From Chloroflexota bacterium (GTDB lineage: Bacteria; Chloroflexota; Anaerolineae; Anaerolineales; DRMV01), in assembly GCA_013153375.1 (NCBI GenBank), contig JAADEN010000168.1, positions 1 to 6,132 of the forward strand: a stretch of 6,132 bases of DNA, given 5' to 3'. Shown here piece after piece: positions 1 through 4,511 of the stretch (position 1 is the first letter of the stretch; each line of letters starts with the position of its first letter). The notes below the pieces were generated by a model, which ran no database searches, was not told where the DNA came from, and saw only the letters and a program-made list of their open reading frames with translations. A program made the position numbers and the translations under genes.

Positions 1-345
1 GTCGGCCAGGGCGGCGCGCAGGTGCTTCTCCAACGGGGCCGGGTCGCCGCCAGCCAGCGCGGCGCGCACTGCGGCCTCGAACGCGGGCAGATTGTGCACG
101 GGCAATTGCAGAATCGCATCGGCCAGGTCGGACCAACCCTGCTGCCGCGCGAGGGCGCGGAATTGCGTTTCGGCCCGTTGCAAGGCTGCATGCAGGTCAT
201 CCCACGCGCGGCGCTGGTCCAGCCAATCCGCGGTCGCGTCCACCGCGTCCGCGGCCAGAGACGCGCCGGGCACGCCCGCAGCCCCCAGGGCCCGGAGCAC
301 GAATTTCAAGGTCTGGCGCAGAGTGGAGGTGGCATCCTCGGGCAT
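1..345 (-). CDS. N-terminal fragment of a helical protein, possibly a NACHT/STAND NTPase (cut by window edge)
   Basis: An open frame runs from ATG 345-343 to the window edge, giving 115 residues with no stop; the rest lies outside. The fragment is rich in Ala, Leu, Arg and Asp and looks all-helical. It has a weakly hydrophobic helix around residues 9-32 (LRQTLKFVLRALGAAG at 9-24), then an amphipathic stretch at 43-70 with heptad-like spacing (WDDLHAALQRAETQFRALAR at 48-67), then LADAILQLPVHNLPAFEAAV at 74-93. From memory, this arrangement resembles the helical region ahead of the NACHT domain in large NTPases of Chloroflexota and Cyanobacteria. No Walker motif is in view, so the assignment is an inference. 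The start is supported by an extended -10 directly upstream and the lack of any Shine-Dalgarno sequence, which suggests a leaderless message. Codon use matches the neighbours. An unrelated helical protein is equally possible. Confidence 0.72.
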   Translation of the reverse strand, partial: MPEDATSTLRQTLKFVLRALGAAGVPGASLAADAVDATADWLDQRRAWDDLHAALQRAETQFRALARQQGWSDLADAILQLPVHNLPAFEAAVRAALAGGDPAPLEKHLRAALAD

Positions 346-351
346 GGAGGT

Positions 352-360
352 ATTATAACA
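352..360 (-). promoter_or_regulatory. Extended -10 promoter of the leftmost gene; predicted leaderless start
   Basis: Read on the minus strand the bases are TGTTATAAT: a TG-n extension (360-358) plus a perfect TATAAT (357-352). Only six bases (ACCTCC) separate the hexamer from ATG at 345. With the usual spacing of about seven bases from the last T of the -10 to the start site, transcription would begin on the A of the ATG. The six bases are anti-SD-like rather than SD-like, so no ribosome-binding site is present. No -35 element is visible: its expected place is filled by the heptad repeat array. An extended -10 can work without a -35. Confidence 0.65.
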
Positions 361-418
361 GTGGGGAGCAGGGAGCGGGGAGCACTGAGCAGGGAGCGGG
401 AAGTTAGAGGTTGGTAGT
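361..418. repeat. Degenerate heptad array, left block (GGGGAGC family)
   Basis: Starting at 363 the sequence can be cut into seven-base units with little slippage: GGGGAGC, AGGGAGC, GGGGAGC, ACTGAGC, AGGGAGC. It then decays into GGGAAGT, TAGAGGT and TGGTAGT. The G/A-rich side is on the plus strand, and the units drift gradually from left to right. This looks like a decaying simple repeat rather than CRISPR, as there are no spacers. Confidence 0.75.
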
Positions 419-460
419 TAGCGCCAACTTCCAACAACCATCCTCAAACCTCCATCTATC

Positions 461-505
461 TCCGTGTTCATCCGTGGTTTCGAAAGAGCCGTTAGCCGTC
501 AGCCG
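461..505. repeat. Copy A of a 45-base near-perfect direct repeat
   Basis: Positions 461-505 match 614-658 at 43 of 45 bases, with differences at 481 (C versus G) and 486 (G versus C). The unit starts with TCCGTGTTCATCCGTGGTTT, then a short GAAA-containing link, then GTTAGCC and GTCAGCC heptads. The two copies are 153 bases apart. This implies duplication of a composite segment (decad end, linker, heptad start), not just slippage of single units. Confidence 0.8.
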
Positions 506-550
506 TCAGCCGGTGGGACAGTCGGCAGTCGGTAGTCGTCAGTCGGTAGT
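491..550. repeat. Degenerate heptad array, middle block (GTCAGCC to CAGTCGG family)
   Basis: From 491 the sequence reads in seven-base steps: GTTAGCC, GTCAGCC, GTCAGCC, GGTGGGA, CAGTCGG, CAGTCGG, TAGTCGT, CAGTCGG, TAGTCAT. The unit changes from an AGCC type to an AGTCGG type within a few repeats while the period stays at seven. The block runs straight into the decad array. Confidence 0.8.
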
Positions 551-635
551 CATCCGTTTTTTCATCCGCGTCCATCCGCGTTCATCCGCGGTTTCCGTGT
601 CCATCCGTCCCCATCCGTGTTCATCCGTGGTTTGG
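551..635. repeat. Degenerate decad array (TTCATCCGYG family)
   Basis: In-phase ten-base units are TTCATCCGCG (561), TCCATCCGCG (571) and TTCATCCGCG (581). A nine-base interruption (591-599) follows, then TCCATCCGTC (600), CCCATCCGTG (610) and TTCATCCGTG (620). The last unit is followed by GTTT, as is the isolated decad at 467-476. ATCCG is the constant core. The period differs clearly from the seven-base arrays on both sides. Confidence 0.8.
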
Positions 636-658
636 AAACAGCCGTTAGCCGTCAGCCG
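614..658. repeat. Copy B of the 45-base direct repeat
   Basis: This is the partner of 461-505 (43 of 45 identical). After the shared GTTAGCC-GTCAGCC heptads, copy B goes into GGTGGCC units, whereas copy A has an extra GTCAGCC. Confidence 0.8.
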
Positions 659-755
659 GTGGCCGGTGGCTGGGCGCACTGCGCACTGCGGACTGCGCAC
701 CGCTCCCCACTCACTACTCACCACTCACTACTGACCACTCACCTACTCCCCACCA
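644..755. repeat. Degenerate heptad array, right block, running into the 3' end of the rhomboid gene
   Basis: From 644 the seven-base steps are GTTAGCC, GTCAGCC, GGTGGCC, GGTGGCT, GGGCGCA, CTGCGCA, CTGCGGA, CTGCGCA, CCGCTCC, CCACTCA, CTACTCA, CCACTCA, CTACTGA, CCACTCA, CCTACTC. The unit passes through at least three sequence types without losing the period. The minus-strand stop codon of the rhomboid gene (741-739) and its last few codons lie inside the array, so repeat DNA appears to form the end of that reading frame. Confidence 0.75.
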
Positions 756-1554
756 CCAGCACCAACCCCACGGCCACGGCCCACAGCGCGGCGGTGGCCA
801 GCGCGCGGCGCAGGGGGCTGCGCTGATCGCGCAGGCGCAGGGGCATCACCCGGTTGAGGAAGAAGCCGGCCTGCTCGTTCTGATCCAGCGCGTCGAAGGG
901 GTAGGGCTCCAGCCGCCAGCGGGGCCCGGCCAGGGCGATGAAGGCCAGCCCGCCCAGCGCGCCGCCGATGTGGCCCCAGTTGTCCACCCGGGGCAGCACG
1001 AAGCCCAACAGCAGGTTCACCCCGATGAGGCTCCACATGGCCTGCATCACCCGCTGGCCCCACAGGCCCAGAATCTCCCGATGGCGGCGCATGAGCAGCC
1101 ACAGCGCGGCGAACACGCCGAACACCGCGGACGATGCACCCACCGCAAATCCGGGATTGAGCACGGCCGAAAGCGCGTTCCCCCACAACCCCGCGGTGAG
1201 GTACAGGGCCAGGAACCAGCCCTTGCCCAGCAGCCGCTCCAGGGTCGGGCCGTAGAGGTACAGCGCGTACATGTTGAAAGCCAGATGCATGAGACCGCCG
1301 TGCACGAACAGGGGCGTCCACAAGCGCCACCACTGGCCCCAGCGCACGATGAAGGACGCAGGGGCCTTCATCAGCCACAGCATCACCAGGTCCTCGCCCA
1401 GCAGCAGTTGCGAGGCCACCTGCAGCACATAGACCAGGATGGACACGGCCAGCAGGGTGTAAGTGACCCACGCCCGGCCGCGGCCCAGGTAGATGCGCGC
1501 GCTGCGGGGCTGCCAGGTCTCGTAGGGGGTGCCTTCGGGGCGGGGCAAAGTCAT
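739..1554 (-). CDS. Rhomboid family intramembrane serine protease
   Basis: This 271-residue membrane protein is predicted to cleave transmembrane substrates within the bilayer. The catalytic Ser is S141 in GASSAVFG (139-146) and the catalytic His is H195 in NWGHIGGALGG (192-202). The conserved H85-G-G-L-M-H90-x3-N94 stretch is present, as is the WR motif (W76-R77) in the segment before it. Hydrophobic segments lie near 30-52, 80-101, 112-132, 136-155, 168-187 and 193-210. A seventh, near 248-268, follows a polar linker of about 35 residues. S142 replaces the Gly usual after the catalytic Ser (GASG), a tolerated variant. The start ATG (1554-1552) has an AAGGAG ribosome site six bases upstream and a -10 within the shared divergent promoter. 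The last residues (VVGSR) and the stop fall in repeat DNA, so the C-terminal tail may be recent. Its substrate is unknown, and the divergent SDR gene gives no clue. Confidence 0.93.
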   Translation of the reverse strand: MTLPRPEGTPYETWQPRSARIYLGRGRAWVTYTLLAVSILVYVLQVASQLLLGEDLVMLWLMKAPASFIVRWGQWWRLWTPLFVHGGLMHLAFNMYALYLYGPTLERLLGKGWFLALYLTAGLWGNALSAVLNPGFAVGASSAVFGVFAALWLLMRRHREILGLWGQRVMQAMWSLIGVNLLLGFVLPRVDNWGHIGGALGGLAFIALAGPRWRLEPYPFDALDQNEQAGFFLNRVMPLRLRDQRSPLRRALATAALWAVAVGLVLVVGSR

Positions 1555-1581
1555 GGCCGGCTCCTTGAGGAAGAGGTGGGT

Positions 1582-1593
1582 GGATTATAATCC
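1582..1593. promoter_or_regulatory. Palindromic bidirectional -10 element between the rhomboid and SDR genes
   Basis: GGATTATAATCC is a perfect 12-base palindrome. It holds TATAAT on the plus strand (1586-1591) and another on the minus strand (1589-1584), overlapping by four bases. Predicted start sites are near 1598 (plus, leader about 21 bases to the SDR ATG) and 1577 (minus, leader about 23 bases to the rhomboid ATG). TTGAGG at 1565-1570 is a possible plus-strand -35, at a short 15-base spacing. No good minus-strand -35 is seen. Both flanking genes have proper ribosome sites. Symmetric bacterial promoters firing both ways are established; use here is inferred. Confidence 0.7.
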
Positions 1594-1607
1594 AGGCATC
1601 CTACGCT

Positions 1608-1613
1608 GGAGGG
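1608..1613 (+). promoter_or_regulatory. Ribosome-binding site that fixes the SDR start
   Basis: GGAGGG lies five bases before ATG 1619. It sits downstream of the -10 at 1586-1591, so the in-frame ATG at 1529, which lies inside the rhomboid gene and upstream of the promoter, is ruled out as the start. Confidence 0.75.
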
Positions 1614-1618
1614 CGGGC

Positions 1619-2371
1619 ATGAGCCGTTGGGTACTGGTCACCGGCGCGGCCCGGGGCATTGGCCGGGCCATCGTGGACGCGTTTCGCGGCCGGGGCTGGC
1701 AGGTGGTGGGCTGGGATCGCCGCGAGCCCGAGGACTGGCCCGCAGACGCGCGCTTTCGGCAGGTGGATGTGGCCGATCCCGGGGCCGTGGACGCGGGCAT
1801 CGCGGCCCTGGCCGAGCGCACCCCCAGGCTGCACGCGCTGGTCAACAACGCCGCGGTGCAGATCGCCAAGCCCCTGGTCGAGACCACCCCCGCGGAGTGG
1901 GACGCGCTCATGGCCGTCAACCTGCGGGGGCCGTACCTGGTCAGCCGGGCCGCGTATCCGCTGCTGCGGGCCGCGGGCGACGCGGCCGTGGTGCATGTGG
2001 CGTCGGTGCACGCGCTGGCCACCTCGGCCAACATCGCGGCCTACGCGGCCAGCAAAGGCGGGCTCCTGGCCCTGACCCGGGCCATGGCCATCGAATGGGC
2101 CCCCGCGGGCATTCGGGTCAACGCGGTGCTGCCCGGCGCGGTGGACACGGACATGCTGCGGGCCGGGCTGCGCCGCGGGCACCTGCACGCCGCGGACCTG
2201 GAGGCCCAACTCGCGGAACTGGCCCGCCGCACGGTCCTGGGCCGGGTGGGCACCCCCGCGGAGATCGCGGCCGCGGTGGTCTTCCTGGCCGACCCCGCGC
2301 AGTCGTCCTTCATGACCGGCCACGGCCTGGTGGTGGACGGCGGCGCGACCATCCGCCTGAGCACGGAGTGA
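1619..2371 (+). CDS. SDR family NAD(P)-dependent oxidoreductase
   Basis: This 250-residue classical short-chain dehydrogenase/reductase should oxidise or reduce an alcohol/carbonyl pair with a nicotinamide cofactor in the cytosol. Visible motifs are the Rossmann glycine motif TGAARGIG (8-15), NNAA (76-79, usually NNAG), and a full catalytic tetrad of N101, S129, Y142 and K146 (YAASK). These are followed by the PG motif (172-173) and a C-terminal GHGLVVDGGAT stretch typical of the FabG-like group. D33 at the end of the second strand (VVGWD) suggests NAD(H) over NADP(H). The length is normal for the family. The start at 1619 is set by the promoter and GGAGGG site; the longer frame from 1529 adds residues unlike any SDR. 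The stop is five bases before the DUF115 gene, implying one transcript. The substrate cannot be read from sequence; the neighbour makes a sugar or sugar-derived substrate plausible but unproven. Confidence 0.93.
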   Translation: MSRWVLVTGAARGIGRAIVDAFRGRGWQVVGWDRREPEDWPADARFRQVDVADPGAVDAGIAALAERTPRLHALVNNAAVQIAKPLVETTPAEWDALMAVNLRGPYLVSRAAYPLLRAAGDAAVVHVASVHALATSANIAAYAASKGGLLALTRAMAIEWAPAGIRVNAVLPGAVDTDMLRAGLRRGHLHAADLEAQLAELARRTVLGRVGTPAEIAAAVVFLADPAQSSFMTGHGLVVDGGATIRLSTE

Positions 2372-2376
2372 GCCCC

Positions 2377-3189
2377 ATGGCATCCCTGGCCAAAACCGTG
2401 GCCCGTTACCTGCCCCGCTGGGCCGTGCCCTGGGTCCGCGCGGCCTACCTCAAGGCCCTGTGGCTGCCCCAGTGGCCCGCGGCCACCTTCCACCCCTGGC
2501 GGCGGGCCAGCATCCGGCGGCTGGCCGCGCTCAAAGACCGCTACCGGGGCCAGCGGGCCTTCATCCTGGGCAACGGCCCCAGCCTGCGCCGCACGCCCGT
2601 GCACCTGCTGCGGGACGAATTCACCTTCGGCCTCAACCGGGTGTACCTGGCCTTTCCCGAATGGGGGTTCCGCACGCGCTTTCTGGTGGCGGTCAACGAC
2701 CTGGTCATCGAGCAGTGCGCGGCCGACCTGCGGGCCCTGGACATGCCCAAGTTCGTCACCTGGCGGGCCCGGCGCTGGCTGCCCCTGGACCCGCACACCA
2801 CCTTCCTGTTCACCACCTACATGGACCCCACCTTCGCCACCGACGCGCGCGGCCGGCTGTGGGAGGGCGCGACGGTCACCTATGTGGCCCTGCAACTGGC
2901 CTTCCACATGGGCTTCGACCCCGTCATCCTGGTGGGGGTGGACCACAGTTTCAAGACCCAGGGCCCGGCCAACCAGACCGTGGTGTCCCAGGGCGACGAC
3001 CCCAACCACTTCCTGCCCCACTACTTCGGGCGGGGCTTCCGCTGGCAATTGCCCGACCTGGAGACTTCGGAATACGCGTACCGCCTGGCCCGCGAGGCGT
3101 ATGAGCGGGCCGGGCGGCAGGTGCTGGACGCCACCATCGGCGGCCAGTTGCAGGTCTTTCCCAAGGTGGCGTTTGAGAACTTGTTCTGA
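2377..3189 (+). CDS. MptE-like (DUF115) protein, sialyltransferase-like fold
   Basis: This 270-residue soluble protein has the family's signature FILGNGPSL (62-70). It also has GLNRVY (85-90), WEGATVTYVALQLAFHMGFD (162-181) leading to LVGVDHSF (185-192), and DDPNHFLPHYFGRGFRW (207-223). The C-terminal GGQLQVFPKV (255-264) is also typical. The family is named after archaeal 6-hydroxymethylpterin diphosphokinase MptE, but many bacterial members sit in surface-glycan loci. The GNGPSL motif, the helix leading to a GVD/GID strand, and the later Asn/Ser-His motif (here NH at 210-211) recall Campylobacter GT42 sialyltransferases such as CstII. Transfer from a nucleotide-activated sugar is therefore a reasonable guess; pterin chemistry is less likely because no folate or methanopterin genes are nearby. 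There is no signal peptide. Residues 1-45 are basic/aromatic (many W, R, P) and may bind membrane. GGAG at 2365-2368 overlaps the end of the SDR gene, suggesting coupled translation. Confidence 0.85.
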   Translation: MASLAKTVARYLPRWAVPWVRAAYLKALWLPQWPAATFHPWRRASIRRLAALKDRYRGQRAFILGNGPSLRRTPVHLLRDEFTFGLNRVYLAFPEWGFRTRFLVAVNDLVIEQCAADLRALDMPKFVTWRARRWLPLDPHTTFLFTTYMDPTFATDARGRLWEGATVTYVALQLAFHMGFDPVILVGVDHSFKTQGPANQTVVSQGDDPNHFLPHYFGRGFRWQLPDLETSEYAYRLAREAYERAGRQVLDATIGGQLQVFPKVAFENLF

Positions 3190-3243
3190 GGCCGGGCGGC
3201 GCGGGCCGAACCGGAGGTCGTCCCCCACCCCCGCACCCTGAGG

Positions 3244-3657
3244 TCAGACGCGCGCCGCGGTCTGCAACCGAGGACGGAACTTGTAGCCGTAGAGGATGAC
3301 CCCGCGCTCGCCCTGGTCGGTGCGCAAGCGGCGGGTGACCATCTCCACGGGCATGCCGATGTAGGGCTCTTCCGCGCCCAGGTCGGTGAGTTGCGCGGTG
3401 ACGGTCGGGCCCTCTTCGAGGCGCACCAGAGCCACCACATAGGGCGCCTGGGCCGCGAATTCGGCCGGGGGCTGGGTGACCACGGTGTACGAGAGCACCT
3501 CCCCGCGGCCCGAGAACGCGTACGCGGTCTTGGCCTCGGTCTTGCACACCGGGCACACATCGCGCGGGGGGAAGAGTTTGGCCCCACACGAGGGGCACAC
3601 CTCGCCCACCAGCGCGTAACGCTGCTTCTTCAGCCGCCAATGGCGCGGGACTTCCAT
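3244..3657 (-). CDS. Zn-ribbon domain-containing OB-fold protein (DUF35 family)
   Basis: This 137-residue protein has a rubredoxin-like zinc ribbon (C21-x2-C24 and C35-x2-C38, the second inside CPVCK) and then an OB-fold with GRGEVLSYTVV at about 50-60, both typical of the family. DUF35 proteins usually partner thiolases or HMG-CoA synthase (archaea), or steroid side-chain enzymes (ChsH2 type), where they help channel or bind acyl-CoA. Here no thiolase or acyl-CoA gene is adjacent, so the partner must be encoded elsewhere. The N-terminus (HWRLKKQRY at 6-14) matches the usual family lead-in, supporting ATG 3657, and a near-perfect AGGAGGTGA site lies upstream. The gene is converging on the DUF115 gene, with a 54-base gap and no clear terminator. 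The family call is firm; the biological role is open. Confidence 0.9.
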   Translation of the reverse strand: MEVPRHWRLKKQRYALVGEVCPSCGAKLFPPRDVCPVCKTEAKTAYAFSGRGEVLSYTVVTQPPAEFAAQAPYVVALVRLEEGPTVTAQLTDLGAEEPYIGMPVEMVTRRLRTDQGERGVILYGYKFRPRLQTAARV

Positions 3658-3660
3658 GGC

Positions 3661-3697
3661 TCACCTCCTACGCGAGCACGCGTCGAGGCTCTTTATA
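3661..3697 (-). promoter_or_regulatory. Promoter and strong Shine-Dalgarno site of the DUF35 gene
   Basis: On the minus strand TATAAA (3697-3692) is a good -10. It would start transcription near 3685 and leave a leader of about 27 bases. AGGAGGTGA (3669-3661) is an almost ideal ribosome site, the best in the window. Two TTGAGA copies (3725-3720 and 3715-3710) lie upstream, but their spacings of 22 and 12 bases are both wrong for a -35, so the upstream element is uncertain. Confidence 0.55.
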
Positions 3698-3737
3698 GGA
3701 CGGCCAGGCTCTCAAAAACTCTCAACTTGGGGCGGTC

Positions 3738-4511
3738 TCAGGCCGCGGGAACCAGGGGAACGGTGTGGGGCGCAACTTCGGGCTCGGCCACGGGCTGCAA
3801 ACGGTGGATGTCGGTGAGCCAGATGGCCGTGTAACGCTGATAGGCAAAGTAGCGCCGCCCCCACCAGGATTCGAGAAAGGCCGTGCTCCAGTGCGCGAAG
3901 TGGGGCCGACCGTCGTAAGGCTGGGGATAGGCCGGATCCAGAATGTACCAGCGGTCCACGAAGGGGTCGTACCCCGCGACCACCACCGCGTGGGGCACGC
4001 CGTTGTGCCAGGCCCCATACAGCAGGGTGGGATAGCCCGAGTGCAAATGGGTGACCAACTGGGCGATGGGCAAACGGCCCCGCAGGTGCACCCGCCAGGG
4101 CCGCGGATGGCCGTGGCGCACGAACGCGCGTCCCAGACAGCGCAGCGCGGCCGCGGCCCGTCCGGGCGGAACCGCGCCGATGAAGGGCAGGCGGTAGAAG
4201 CCCAGGCCGTAGAGGGGCGCGCGGTCCATGGCCCGAGCCAGATCGGGGTAAGGCACCCGAATGTCGTCGTAACCGGCCAGCCACAGGGCCTGATGGATGA
4301 TCATAGCCATGCTCGCCACCGCGCAATCGTTGGGCGTGGTCTGCCGCCCGTCGAACTGATGCTGGTGCGTGGCGAGCAACTGCTGGGGTGAGAGCCCGGC
4401 CAGCCAATGGACGCGCCGCGCGGGGGTGGGCGGCGGCGCGGGGGTTTGACGCGCGCCGTACCACAGCCGATCCATCCAGGTGCCCAGACGACGACGCAGG
4501 GAGGTGCTCAT
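3738..4511 (-). CDS. C39-like (papain-fold) cysteine peptidase, apparently cytoplasmic
   Basis: This 257-residue protein has the landmarks of the peptidase C39/C39-like group. Q57 (oxyanion) lies six residues before the nucleophile C63 in PNDCAVASMAMI (60-71); the His is H174 in GVPHAVVVAGYD (171-182) and the Asp is D192 in WYILDPAYP (188-196). Its likely activity is thiol hydrolysis of a peptide bond. Classical C39 domains trim double-glycine leaders in bacteriocin exporters, but this one lacks any ABC transporter part and no leader-peptide gene was seen. The N-terminus is basic and Trp-rich, then Pro-rich (PAPPPTPARR, 24-33), without signal peptide or membrane helix. ATG 4511 overlaps the stop of the zinc-ribbon gene as ATGA, and no strong ribosome site precedes it, so translation is probably coupled. 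Possible substrates are the partner membrane protein or an unknown peptide. The fold assignment is good, the substrate unknown. Confidence 0.82.
   Translation of the reverse strand: MSTSLRRRLGTWMDRLWYGARQTPAPPPTPARRVHWLAGLSPQQLLATHQHQFDGRQTTPNDCAVASMAMIIHQALWLAGYDDIRVPYPDLARAMDRAPLYGLGFYRLPFIGAVPPGRAAAALRCLGRAFVRHGHPRPWRVHLRGRLPIAQLVTHLHSGYPTLLYGAWHNGVPHAVVVAGYDPFVDRWYILDPAYPQPYDGRPHFAHWSTAFLESWWGRRYFAYQRYTAIWLTDIHRLQPVAEPEVAPHTVPLVPAA

Larger units (their letters stand above)
360..711. repeat. Repeat-filled intergenic block bounded by a 10-base inverted repeat
   Basis: AGTGGGGAGC occurs at 360-369, and its exact reverse complement GCTCCCCACT at 702-711. The 352 bases from one end to the other hold only degenerate 7-base and 10-base tandem repeats. 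No credible gene lies inside: the open frames there have the low-complexity composition of translated repeats. The block fits between the promoter of the leftmost gene and the 3' end of the rhomboid gene. The inverted repeat could be the end of a small non-autonomous element, or simply the same heptad family present in both orientations. No target-site duplication was recognised. Confidence 0.5.

Noticed and set aside
411..734. A 107-residue open frame in the intergenic region
   Set aside because: It is a translation of the heptad and decad repeats, with no ribosome site and no globular composition.
461..760. CRISPR array
   Set aside because: Repeats are contiguous at 7 or 10 bases with no spacers, and no cas genes are nearby.
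1529..1618. Longer SDR start at 1529
   Set aside because: It lies inside the rhomboid gene and upstream of the TATAAT at 1586; MSRWVLVTGAARGIG beginning at 1619 is the usual SDR N-terminus.
1627..2376. Upstream extension of the DUF115 frame through the SDR gene
   Set aside because: The residues are Gly/Arg/Pro-rich and lie out of frame over the intact SDR; ATG 2377 with a ribosome site five bases after the SDR stop is the sensible start.
2041..3228. A 395-residue open frame on the minus strand opposite the SDR and DUF115 genes
   Set aside because: It mirrors two genes with complete family motifs, lacks recognisable motifs and is rich in Gly, Pro, Arg and Gln, as expected from antisense reading of GC-rich codons.
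3190..3243. Bidirectional rho-independent terminator between the convergent DUF115 and DUF35 genes
   Set aside because: The gap is GC-rich but has no stem longer than about four pairs followed by a T run on either strand.
3710..3725. TTGAGA direct repeats as -35 elements for the DUF35 gene
   Set aside because: Spacings to TATAAA are 22 and 12 bases, both outside the normal 16-18 range.
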